Shown one piece after another: positions 43,487 through 52,500 of a stretch of 52,500 bases of DNA; the stretch's first letter is position 1; each line of letters begins with the position of its first letter. Below the pieces are notes generated by a model. That model saw only the letters and a list, made by a program, of their open reading frames with translations. It was not told the DNA's origin and did no database searches. The translations under genes were made by a program, and so were the position numbers. Location: assembly GCA_037447655.1 (NCBI GenBank), contig JBBHKE010001135.1, forward strand, positions 1 through 52,500, written 5' to 3'. The stretch comes from Zygnema cylindricum. Taxonomy: Eukaryota; Streptophyta; Zygnematophyceae; Zygnematales; Zygnemataceae.

Positions 43487-44715
43487 TGGCCCATCCCCAA
43501 CAAAATCCCCTCTACTGATGAGCTACTTCCACTTCCTCCACTTCCTCCGCCTCTAAATTGTCCCCCTCCGCGATTGTTTCCCTTGTTTTGATAACAACCG
43601 CGACCAGTGTGTCCCCATTTATGACAAACGTTACACTGTTTGCTTTTGTCTGGGCATTCAAAAGAGCCATGCCCAATCTCGTTACAATTGTAACAAGTCA
43701 TCTGAGAGGTATCACGTTGATATGAGCCTCTCCCTGGGCCCTGTGACCTGCCTCCTCGTCCACGATGTCCACCTCCTCTCCCCCTAGATCCCCTAAAGCT
43801 GTAAGCTCCTCCGTCATCCTCCTCTTGATAACTCTGGTAGGATGACCCCTTGTTTTCCTCTTTCGGTGTTGCTTTCTCCTTCTCCGTACTTTTCAAGTGA
43901 TTGATAGCGTATGCCATTGTTGGTTTCTCTCGCCCCTTGATGACCTCCTTTGCTACCGCAAACTTGCTTGGAAGACTCCTCATGAAAACAAACAACCTCT
44001 CTTTTTCTGTAGGGAAGTTATTGAGTGAGTTAAGTTGTTCTATGATAACATTAAACCTTTTGACTCCATCATCAATGGAATCATTCTCCTTCATTCTAAA
44101 CCCAATATACTCCTCAAAGAGATAATTTTCATTTGCCTCAAATCCTTTTTCAAACGCATTTTGCAAAGCGGTCCAACAATCAAAAGCCCTATCATGAGTT
44201 AGAAGGTGTTCATGCATAGAACTAGCACAACTTTGTATAAGTGCGGTGGAGGCCGCCATATCTTTCTTGTCCCACTTATGTGCTCCGGCTGGATCCACGG
44301 AAGGATCCGGTCGTGTTTCTTCCCCGATAACGATGTCCCAAATTTTTTTCGGTGTGAATGCTCCTCGAATGTATCTCTTCCAAATTGCATAGTTGGAACC
44401 TGTGAAGACGATGGTTTTATTAAACACTTTAAAATCATCATCTTCGCTCTCCTCCTCTTCCTCATAAAGTTTAGATTTCCCTTTTTTTTTTTTTTTCTTA
44501 GAGTTGCGTGAGTCTCCACTTACTCCTCCATCTCCATCATCTTGTTGTGTTTTGAGAAACTCTTGAAAGCGTTCAAAAGTTCCTTCGTCCATCTTCACAT
44601 TTTTCTCCCCCCACTCGTCATACTCATCATATTGTGTCCCTGTAACTCCTCCTCCACTAACTCCCCCACTAGCTCCTCCACTACGTTCCGCCGAGGATTT
44701 CCCTTTCTCCGCCAT
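43369..44715 (-). CDS. gag: Cop9 gag with two zinc knuckles (448 aa frame)
   Basis: Gag of the TGGTATC-primed lineage. It has an acidic, glycine- and lysine-rich N-terminus, a capsid-type domain (F-T-G-S-N-Y-A-I-W, about residues 100-290), an R-G-G-G-R-G-rich stretch, and two CCHC knuckles (C-Y-N-C-N-E-I-G-H-G-S-F-E-C and C-N-V-C-H-K-W-G-H-T-G-R-G-C, about 345-385). The ATG at 44715 is 22 bp past the primer site. The frame overlaps pol by about 118 bases and lies in the -1 register to it. It is intact as read, though the last ~40 residues may be only overlap. Confidence 0.88.
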   Translation of the reverse strand: MAEKGKSSAERSGGASGGVSGGGVTGTQYDEYDEWGEKNVKMDEGTFERFQEFLKTQQDDGDGGVSGDSRNSKKKKKKGKSKLYEEEEESEDDDFKVFNKTIVFTGSNYAIWKRYIRGAFTPKKIWDIVIGEETRPDPSVDPAGAHKWDKKDMAASTALIQSCASSMHEHLLTHDRAFDCWTALQNAFEKGFEANENYLFEEYIGFRMKENDSIDDGVKRFNVIIEQLNSLNNFPTEKERLFVFMRSLPSKFAVAKEVIKGREKPTMAYAINHLKSTEKEKATPKEENKGSSYQSYQEEDDGGAYSFRGSRGRGGGHRGRGGRSQGPGRGSYQRDTSQMTCYNCNEIGHGSFECPDKSKQCNVCHKWGHTGRGCYQNKGNNRGGGQFRGGGSGGSGSSSSVEGILLGMGQWDKIKDFSFHLSRNHRKRRIFYFTHEARRVRENLTVGS

Positions 44716-44736
44716 ACCGGCAAGTGTTGCCAGTAA

Positions 44737-44751
44737 CCTGCTCCGATACCA
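44737..44751 (-). other. Cop9 primer-binding site (tRNA-Met 3'-end type)
   Basis: On the minus strand TGGTATCGGAGCAGG starts two bases after the LTR end. It matches the classical plant copia site TGGTATCAGAGC, complementary to the 3' end of initiator tRNA-Met, with one mismatch. Confidence 0.88.
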
Positions 44752-44753
44752 AT

Positions 44754-45328
44754 TGAAAGATTACAAACCTAATAAATTACACACACAACAATGGTGTTCC
44801 TCCAAAAACACATTCAATATATTAAGCACAATGCAAATACAACTTCATTTCTTCCTTCCTTCCTTTTACTTGTAATCTTTCTACGCCTCCTTAACAAGCT
44901 ACGCCTCCTAAAAGATAATGCTACCACGAAGTCTCAACTAATGTATATAGGTACATGACTAGAAACGAGTAGGAATCAACGTGGTAAAATGCACGACCAA
45001 TAAGTTGAACCGACTTGAACAACACGGTACGACTAAGAAAGTCAACCGCGAACCAACTTGAATCATACGGTACGACTTGAACTTACGTGAACTGAAACTA
45101 CCAAGCAATTTCCACGTCACTTCTATAGTACTATTCAAACATACATGAAACGAAACGAACACTTAATTTCTACGTCACTTCAAATATCCAGCGATGAAAC
45201 TACTTCGTCGCTAACTTCTACGTCGCTTCAAATATCTAGCGACGAGACAACTTTCGTCGCTAGTCGTCGCTACTTTAGCTACGAGAGTATCTCGTCGCTA
45301 AGTAAGTGCTCAGTACAATATCCTAACA
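44754..45328 (-). repeat. Cop9 5' LTR
   Basis: 575 bp, partner of 39453-40023, with the same TACGTCAC repeats and GCGACGA hairpins at about 45150-45300. Small differences, such as an extra TTCC unit near 44865, distinguish the two. Confidence 0.93.
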
Positions 45329-47274
45329 GTACACTCTCCACCATTTGTCACTCTTTACTCTCTTGATTGAGGTTTTATGGAGTTTTTCACTCCATGCTTT
45401 ATATTGTTTAAAACATTCTTGAGCCTCTGACTTATTTTTCAAAAAATACACCCTGGAATACTGTGACCAATCATCAGTGATAGTCATCATAAATCTCTTC
45501 CCCCCGGGTGATGGCACTCTGGCCGGCCCCCAAATATCTATGTGAACTAAATCAAGAATCTTTTCTCACTTAGAGGTGGCAGTTTTTGGGAAGGGTAACC
45601 TGTGTGCTTTACCTTGAGCACATCAACTACAATCACTTAGATTCTTACTCTCACCGAACTGAATCCCTTCCACTACTCCCATCTTTTTCATCTCTCTTAA
45701 CTTATCTAGATTCACATGCCCAAGCCTCTTATGCCACAACATTATAGCATGAACACCAGCATAATAAAGTTTTTTCTTTTCATTGCTTAAAATCAGCTTA
45801 AACATCCTTTGGCTACCTTTTTCAGCAGTGAAATAAACTTCCTCCTCAAAACTAGCAGTAAAGACTCCTTTCTTAGTGATAGTATCAAAACCCTTATCAT
45901 CTAATACAGATGTAGGGATGAGGTTTTTGTTCAGCTCCGGAATAAACAATACATCAAAGAATGTAACTATATATGTCTTTCCTTCTACTAACACTTTTAG
46001 ATCTACTGATCCTACAAGAGTAGTAGTGACTATCCTCCCATCCCCGTACTCTATCTATGCGGTGGAAATCTTTCTTATCTTAGTGAACAGGTGTTTATCT
46101 TTACACATGTGCATGGATGCACCTGAATCTACAATCTTGCCTGCTTCACCTTTCAATCCACCGAAAGATCATTTTTGCTTTCATGGAATTTCGACCTCGT
46201 TTTTCACTTCCAACTCCTCATCCAATAGGAGTTCATCATCCTCGTCTTCGGATTCCACCTTATGTACCTGTGTCACAAGGGCCTTTTTCTTTCCTCTCGA
46301 GGATCCACCGGTCTGCCCCTCCTTTAACCGCAGCTCGGTTAACTTAGTGCATTCAGCCATATAGTGCCCCGGTTTCTTAAAAAAATGGCACAAACCCTTG
46401 GGAGTCCTTGGTTCGACTCCTCGGTCTGATTTTTCTGCCCCTCCCCTCAATAATTTCCAGCCTCTTTTCAGGAATCATTGTTTCTCCAATTGGTCCCAGT
46501 TGCCAAAGCTTGCATACTCTTTCCTCCCCTTCGGATCTCAATTGTATTCTCTCGAACGAGAATCATCCCTACCACTGAATTCCAAATCCACCTTGAGTCC
46601 GCAAAGTTCTCCACACGGTTGACTATATTCTCCAACTCATCGGGTAACTTCATCAGTAAACAGTTAACCTTTTCCTTTTCACTAAATACTGTTCCAGCAC
46701 TCTCTAGTTCCATGAAAAGTGTAGCAAGCTCATTGCAAAAATCCAACATCTTCCCCCCTTTGTATACATACTCTTTAAATTTCTGATCAGCCAACGGTTG
46801 TTACTGAATCGTACCACTTCGGTACATCTCTATGAGAGCCACCCAAAGATCGGATGCCCTCTCTACCTGCAAATGGGGAGATGCAAGCCCTTGAGTAAGA
46901 TGGCGGAGGATGAACTGCTTGGCCACCATTTTGTTGTAGTCCTAGGTATCGATATCATTCTCCTCGTTTGTCCGAATAGGTGACATGAATGTCGAACCAG
47001 TTGCTATTGGTGTGACTGTCTCCTTCTCCTTTCCTTTGTCCAACACCTCTCCTTCCTTTGTCTCCTCCGTTGAAGATGGATCTGCATCTCTATTGAATTT
47101 GCCTCATGTAAACCCTGGAGGTATCCCAAGACTAGATGGACGCCTCACTCGTCCACTCATTATTCCCCAAAACCGTATCTCACATAGAGCTTCTGTCATC
47201 ATACTTTCCCAGTATATGAAGCCAGCTCCATTGAATATCGGCACCCTAGATTGTGGGCCCATAACCTGCACCAT
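45329..47274 (-). pseudogene. Cop8 gag-pol, 5' part, broken
   Basis: Starts at the ATG at 47274, which lies in the LTR, and reads through the primer site as V-M-G-P-Q. Gag shows stops near 47103, 46942 and 46802. The block at 46794-46468 is open and well conserved (C-N-E-L-A-T-L-F-M-E-L-E-S-A-G). The zinc knuckle near 46390 has lost its second cysteine (C-H-F-F). The protease D-S-G is kept near 46125. The integrase finger and start of the core follow to 45329, where Cop9 is inserted. Confidence 0.92.
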
Positions 47275-48165
47275 GTGAAGGCAAGACTCCCCTGAGTCGA
47301 TAGCAAAAAGAATCTTTGAATTTGCTCACCTGGGTAGTAAGTTATGAAGGGTCAAAGTTGACCTTTTGTACAAAAGCTCTCTGGGAGAGAGGGTCCAATC
47401 TATAATTTTTTTCTAAGTCCTATCACTCTCTAAATCTCTATCTATTGAACTACGACACCAATCATAATAGTTTATCATACATAAAGGTACAGGTGCCGAT
47501 GTACTTTGTGTACGACCATTGTACGACATGGCCAACAAGTCGACACATGTCATTTTTTTATTCGTTCCAAAAATCCTCGGAGATGCCGTAATCAAATGTG
47601 ATTGCGCCACGTGGCGATTGATCTGACGTTGTCTGCAAACCGCCGAAAACCCATTCCGCGATCTCGGCATGCTTCGTGGCTGTCCAATTAAGCCGGATTA
47701 TAATCATGGCTGTCATAAATACTTGAGCAATATTTGTTTCGCATTCGAAACAAAATGCGCGATATTTTTTTCGGATTTTCCGTACGCCGTACATTATAAA
47801 CTGTATCTATGTCTAAATATCCCGTTGAATGAAATTGCCTAGGTGTTAACATTTAAATAACTACCTAACCGTATATCATATAACTCCGGTTTAGACTAGA
47901 TGGCTAAGGCTACCGGCTACTTTGACGGACGACAGGTACCAGGTTCAAATCCTGGGTCTGCCAAGTTCATTTTGGTATAATCTACCAACCTAATATCTGT
48001 CCCGTCGGGATACCGTAGGCGGCCATGGCACTATCTCCCTCTCCACCTTTCAGAAATTGCGACAAGTGTGGGAGCTAGAGAGAGGAGTTAGAGACAAGCT
48101 ACCTCTGCTTCTTTTCTGCATTTAACAAAACCTAGAAAATACTAAAATAACCTTTTATTTCTACA
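47267..48165 (-). repeat. Cop8 5' LTR (short form)
   Basis: 899 bp from TGTAGAAATA (48165) to GGTGCA (47267), next to GGTTATGGGCCCAC. It is 135 bp shorter than the related Cop10 LTR because most of the stretch between the CTTCAC leader hairpin and the LTR end is deleted. A replacement ATG at 47274 still gives an open gag start. It has a G-box (47608-47613), GTAC motifs (about 47470-47525), and a well-preserved tRNA-like segment at 47886-47962. Confidence 0.9.
47886..47962 (+). other. tRNA-like segment antisense in the Cop8 LTR
   Basis: On the plus strand, opposite to the element, TAGACTAGATGGCTAAGGC (A-box and D-arm like) is followed by the five-pair T-arm CCAGG/CCTGG (47939-47943 with 47951-47955) around the seven-base loop TTCAAAT. 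The B-box GGTTCAAATCC is at 47942-47952, then GGTCTGCCA. The acceptor 5' strand does not pair well. It is the clearest tRNA-like copy of the window. Confidence 0.72.
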
Positions 48166-50222
48166 ACTACTACTTTTGTAGGATCGATAGATCTAAAATT
48201 GTTAGTAGAAAGAAAGACATCCATAGATACATTCTCCGATGTATTGTTTATTCCGGAGTTGAACAAAAACCTCATCTCTACGTTTGTATTATATGATAAG
48301 GGTTTTGATACTAGCACTAGGCAAAGAGTCTTTATTGCTAGTTTTGAGGAGGAAGTTTATTTCACTGCTGAAAAAGGTAGCCAAGGGATGTTTAGGCTGA
48401 TTTTAAGCAATGAAAAGAAAAAACATTATTATGCTCGTGTTCATGATATAATGTTGTGGCATAAGAGGCTGTGGTGGAAATCGAACCGGAATCAAGGGAT
48501 AGGGGAGAAGTAGAAATTGTTCGGAAGAATCCAAGAGAGCCATCTATTCCGGCAACCGAGTTTGAGGGAGGAAGAAGAAGCAGCAAAAGACTTCAAGAGA
48601 AACAAGTTAACAATAAGGTAACCAACTGTCTCACCCCGATGAACCTCAAACTTATAATGAGGCAATGACTTGTCCTGAAAGAAACCGGTGGAAGACAGCC
48701 ATTAGTGAGTAGATGGCCTCAATTATGGCGGCCGATACATGGGAATTGGTGGATTGTCCTGCTGACAGAAAGCTTATTGGGTGTAAGTGGGTATTTAAGC
48801 TGAAACTCAACCCGGATAACACCATTGAGCGCTACAAGGCTCGGTTAGTGGCAAAGGGATTTACCCAGAAAGAGGGAATTGACTACGAGGAGACTTTTGC
48901 TCCGGTCGTCGGGTTTCCTTCGGTTCGGATACTTCTCAATAGGGCGGCAGTAGAAGACATGGAAGTGCATCAGATGGATATCAAGACGGCCTTCCTACAT
49001 GGAGAGTTAGAAGAGGAAATTTTTATGCAACAGCCCGAAGGATTTGTGGAGCAAGGGGAGGAAAGCAAGGTATGACGATTGATCAAATCTTTGTATGGGC
49101 TGAAACAGGCGCCCCGACAATGAACAAGAAGCTCGATGAGTTTCTTACAGGTTTGGGATATGTTCGGATCAGCTCATATCACTCAATATATTTGTTTGAA
49201 GGTGAGGAAGGAATTTTTTTTATTGCAATTTATGCCGATGATTTGTTTGTCTTAAGTAAATCTATGGATAAAATAAAAAAGTTGAAAAATGACCTAAAAG
49301 GAAGATTTGAGATAAGATATCGGAGAAGCGAGGTATATTTTGGGAATTCAAGTAGAGAGAGACAGAGATAAAAAGATAATATGATTAACTCAAAAGAGGC
49401 TATTGGAAACATGTTAGAAAAATTCCAAATGGACAAGGCTAATAGTTGTACCACTCCTATGGAATTAAAGAAGGGAAAGGAGGAGAGTGAGCAAGAGGGA
49501 GTTATAATCTTATATGATGAGGTAGGCCCGGAAGTGAAAAGATTTATGCAGACCATCCCTTATAGAGAAGTAGTGGGCAGCCTAATATATTTCATGAATT
49601 TTACCCGTCCGGACATAGCCGCAACCGTAGGAGTACTAAGTAGGAGTCTGAATGCTCCCACTAACAAAGATTGGGAGGCAGCTAAGAGAGTCTTTAGATA
49701 TCTCATTCAAACTAGGGATCTATGGTTGCACTTGGGTGGGAACAATACTGACATCACCACTTGGAGTGATGCCAGCTATGGGGATGCTCCTATGAGGAGA
49801 TGCACATCTGATATGTATTGTATGTGGGTGATGGGGCTTGCTACTGGAGCAGCAAGTAGCAAAAGGTCATTGCTCAGTCCACCATGGAAGCTGAGTACAT
49901 GGCTTCTTGCTCTGCTGTAAAAGAATTAATGTGGGTCAAGTCTTTGCTTGGTGAGCTTGGTCATCTTAAGAGTGTTGTCCAAAAAGTGTTTTGTGATAAT
50001 CATGCTGCCATTGCCATTTTTGCCTGTCCTAAACATCACTTTAAAGCCAAACACATGGATATGAGACTTAGCTTTGTTAAGGAGAAAGTAGAAAACAAGA
50101 TAATCAATTTGGAGTATAAACCAGATAGTGAAATGGTAGCAGATATGATGACCAATCATATTCCTTCCCCTAAACTAATTTTCTGCCAAGAAAAGTGTGG
50201 TCTTAAAATAAAGAGTGACTAG
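48166..50222 (+). pseudogene. Cop10 pol with internal deletion, 5' end lost
   Basis: Begins in the protease-to-integrase region (V-G-S-I-D-L-K-L-L-V-E), where Cop8 is inserted, and runs to the integrase finger (W-H-K-R-L). At about 48470 it jumps directly to the linker before RT (V-V-E-I-E-P-E-S-R-D-R), so the integrase core is deleted. RT follows, with the catalytic box changed to Y-A-D-D near 49233, then RNase H to the stop at 50220-50222. Frameshifts or stops lie near 48510, 48625, 48708, 49072, 49320 and 49880. Confidence 0.92.
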
Positions 50223-50235
50223 AAAATAAGGGGAG

Positions 50236-51269
50236 TGTAGAAATTAAAGGTTATTTTAGTATTTTCTAGGTTTTGTAAAATGCAGAAAAGAAGCACAGGC
50301 AGTCTGCCTCTAACTCCTCTCTCCAGCTCCCACACTTGTCGTAGTCACTGAAAGTTGGAGAGGGAGATAGAGCCATGGCCGCCTATGCTATCGCGACGAG
50401 GACAGATATTAGGTTGGTAGATTTTACCAAAATGAACTTGGCACACCCAGGATTTGAACCTGGTACCTGCCGTCCGTCAAAGTCGTCGGTAGTCGGTAGC
50501 CTTAGCCATCTAGTCTAAACCGGAGTTATATGATATAGGGTTAGGTAGTTATTTAAATGTTAACATGTAGGCAATTTCATTCAACGAGATATTTAGACAT
50601 AGATACAGTTTGTAATGTACGGCTTACGGAAAATCCGAAACAAATATCGCGCATTTTGTTTCGAAGGTGAAACAGATATTGCTGAAGTATTTATCACGGC
50701 CACGATTTTAATCTGGCTTAATCAGACGGCCACGAAGCATGCCGAGATCGCGGAATGGGTTTTCAGCGGTTTGCGTACAACGTCACATCAATAGCCACGT
50801 GGCACAATCACATTTGATTACGGCATCTCCGAGGATTTTAGGAACGAATAAAAAAATGACATGTGTCGACTTGTTGGCCATGTCGTACAATGGCCGTACA
50901 GTAAGTACATCGGCACCTGTACCTTTATGTATGATAAACTTTTATGATTGGTGTCGTACTTTAGTAGATAGAGTTTTACAGAGAGATAAGACTTAGAAAA
51001 TTTTTATAGATTGGACCCTCTCTCCCAGAGAGCTTCTATACAAAAGGTCAACTTTGACCCTTTATAACTTACTGCTCAGGGGAGCAAGTTCAGAGATTCT
51101 TTTTACTATCGACTCAGGGGAGTCTTCCCTTCACAAGGGTGAAGGTGGTCAAAGTTTTTGTCTACAAGGGTGGCAGTTATTCTTGCTGAAACACAAAGGG
51201 GTCAGGGTTATCATAGAGGCTTCGTGTGAGTTGCCTACTATGAGGTCCTATGGAGGTCTCAGAGTTGCA
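50236..51269 (+). repeat. Cop10 3' LTR
   Basis: 1034 bp, TGTAGAAATT to GAGTTGCA. It has the core (50334-50352), an antisense tRNA-like segment, a G-box (50796-50801), GTAC motifs (about 50884-50960), a TATA-like TATACAAA near 51039, strong leader hairpins (GGTCA-ACTT-TGACC, TGCTC-AGGG-GAGCA, GACTC-AGGG-GAGTC, CTTCAC-AAGG-GTGAAG), and an ATG near the end. Confidence 0.93.
50440..50522 (-). other. tRNA-like segment antisense in the Cop10 LTR
   Basis: Minus strand: B-box-like GGTTCAAATCC (50450-50460) within a CCAGG/CCTGG T-arm, and TAGACTAGATGGCTAAGGC upstream (50498-50516). It is the same type as in the Cop8 LTR, with a small repeat of GTCGGTAG between the boxes. Confidence 0.68.
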
Positions 51270-51889
51270 ACGGGAATATTTTCGACAGTTGCCACTAGGC
51301 CTTGAAGTCTTGTAATATTCCCTAGAGGAGTCTAACCAACAGGAAAAAATCCTTCCTTAGCTGGACGAAGGAGTTGAGATAGCTGGTATTCCCTTAGGCA
51401 AGACTTGAGGAGAGCTAGTCTGCAAAAGAGCTAGAGTGCATAATAAGCACTCTGATAGCAAGAAAACCCCAAAATACGCACATCACAATTCGTACACCAC
51501 GACAAGTAGAACACAGTCTGGAGGGAAACCTTGCAGGCTAGCTAGCGCCTGTAGATTAGGTAAGGACTTCGTACAAAGAAAATATCGATCTCAGAGACAG
51601 CCACTAGCATAGACTATGGGTCTGAAGGAAACCCTAACTCAAAACTAGCCTTTCACTAAATGTATATGTGAAAAAATTGTAACAAGGTTCAACAAATCGC
51701 GAGAAAAAGCTAGCCAGAAAACGACAACTTCCCAATGTTGGATTCTCGTACTTAATTTGCAAAAGTTCTTATCTTGCCTAATGACATTTATCCTATGCTT
51801 TCATTAACCGTACAGCTACACTAATTCCTATATGTCTTTGAGCATGCAGGTTTTTATGTTCAAACGCTGCGAGTTTCTAGAGACGACCG
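51270..51889. other. Unassigned DNA flanking Cop10
   Basis: No open frame of note and no similarity that I can see to the elements of this window. It is the DNA into which Cop10 inserted. The first bases (ACGGG) would be its target copy, but the left partner is lost. Confidence 0.4.
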
Positions 51890-52500
51890 CTGCGTAGCCG
51901 CCTCGGGATGCCTTACATCTACACCTCGAGGATAAAAACCCTCCCTAAGCTAGGCAAAAATAATGCATGAACCTCCGAGGGTTCATGACTTCAAACATTT
52001 GTCATGTTTGAAGCCGTTTGAATTCCTGACATCTCATGCCGTACTAGAGTCTAGTCTCACGCGGACTCCACATCGTGTTCCCACTGTGCCGTACGAGAGT
52101 ATAATCTGACCTTTGTCCCGTACGCATCTCTTGTTGTACTTTCGAATATGAACCTGTCACGTCACCTAAACGTCAATTAGTATACGATTAAATAATAATA
52201 CTCGCCAATGTTTATGGCATGACAACCTTCGATGTAACAACAATGGAGAAGGCCTATTAACATATTTAGAATGGATGTAAGCAAATGTGAAATCATCATA
52301 CTAGGCCATATAAAGACAAGCATAAGCAGCGACACAGGGTGTACCCACAGCCGTGCCTATAATTTGTTGAAAAATAATAGATTTAAACTCAATATAGTTA
52401 AACACAAGGACATGCGTTACGAGAAGCCCTAATACTTTGCCTTTATTGGTTGCATAATGAGCTATGAGACGTTTAGTCACAAAAGCAATCCCTAATTTCA
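51890..52500 (-). repeat. Cop11: divergent LTR-like sequence
   Basis: Read on the minus strand, this piece shows the same order as the other LTRs. Several GTAC motifs lie at about 52040-52140. Then come a strong hairpin CTTCAAACA/TGTTTGAAG (about 51991-52015), a second hairpin CATGAACC/GGTTCATG (about 51966-51987), then TTATTTTTGCC and AGGGAGGG like the leader of Cop2. No ends, primer site or coding region could be found, so the assignment is tentative. Confidence 0.35.

Larger units (their letters stand above)
39453..45328 (-). mobile_element. Cop9: copia element of a second lineage, nested in Cop8
   Basis: A 5.88-kb element in reverse orientation with two LTRs (571 and 575 bp), a polypurine tract next to 40024 (AGTAAGAGGGGGAA), and a primer site of the common TGGTATC type. 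It splits the Cop8 integrase codon for codon. Flanks GTATA (39448-39452) and GTACA (45329-45333) are a target duplication with one mismatch. LTR divergence looks like 3-4 % by eye. Confidence 0.95.

Noticed and set aside
43369-43517. Canonical -1 slippery heptamer in Cop9
   Set aside because: I searched the overlap in the gag phase and found no X-XXY-YYZ sequence, so I do not annotate one.
47886-47962. A functional tRNA gene
   Set aside because: The T-arm and A/B boxes are good but the acceptor stem does not pair and no sensible anticodon arm forms; repeated copies sit only in LTRs.
51054-51305. An 83-codon frame across the Cop10 LTR end
   Set aside because: It is made of LTR leader plus flank, has no ATG at its start, and shows no protein motif.

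Overview
The window is a stack of Ty1/copia-class LTR retrotransposons and their remains, from a nuclear genome that is most likely a plant (green lineage). No cellular gene is recognisable. Evidence for a plant is indirect. The main primer-binding site GGTTATGGGCCCACC matches, as I recall it, the anticodon region of plant initiator tRNA-Met. The LTRs carry TATA boxes, CACGTG G-boxes and GTAC clusters, and every coding block has the order gag, protease, integrase, reverse transcriptase, RNase H. I cannot name the species. Element names (Cop1 to Cop11) are mine.

Layout from left to right. Cop1 (+, 1-2124) is the 3' end of an element inserted into the gag of Cop2 (-, 2125-3797). A decayed gag-like gene of an unrecognised retroelement lies at 3798-4795 and 11425-14204. 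It flanks Cop3 (+), which consists of a fragment of its own pol end (4796-5211), LTR, one intact 1478-codon gag-pol frame (6084-10520), and LTR. Next is a tandem chain LTR-Cop4a-LTR-Cop4b-LTR-Cop4c (14205-34847). Cop5 (-, 18769-25321) is nested inside Cop4a with a perfect 5-bp target duplication. At about 34844 the chain is broken and joined to minus-strand elements Cop6 (34844-35870) and Cop7 (35871-38237). Cop7 sits in Cop8 (-, 38238-39452 and 45329-48165). Cop8 is also split by Cop9 (-, 39453-45328), a different copia lineage with the ordinary tRNA-Met 3'-end primer site. Cop8 lies in Cop10 (+, 48166-51269). The last 1.2 kb ends in a divergent LTR-like piece (Cop11).

What ties the elements together is an unusual LTR plan shared by Cop1-5, 8 and 10. 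Starting from the U3 end there is: (1) a hairpin with a conserved core; (2) a tRNA-like segment with A-box and B-box motifs on the strand opposite to the element; (3) a G-box; (4) a cluster of GTAC motifs; (5) a TATA box followed at once by an inverted repeat; (6) several short hairpins whose stems change in a compensated way between families; and (7) the gag start codon, inside the LTR. The reading frame then runs through the primer-binding site, which encodes part of V-M-G-P-P. The tRNA-like, apparently Pol III-type unit embedded antisense in the LTRs is the best candidate for something not previously described.

Cop3 is the only coding-complete element, and its two LTRs differ by only about 2 % by eye. 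All others are broken by stops, deletions or nested insertions.
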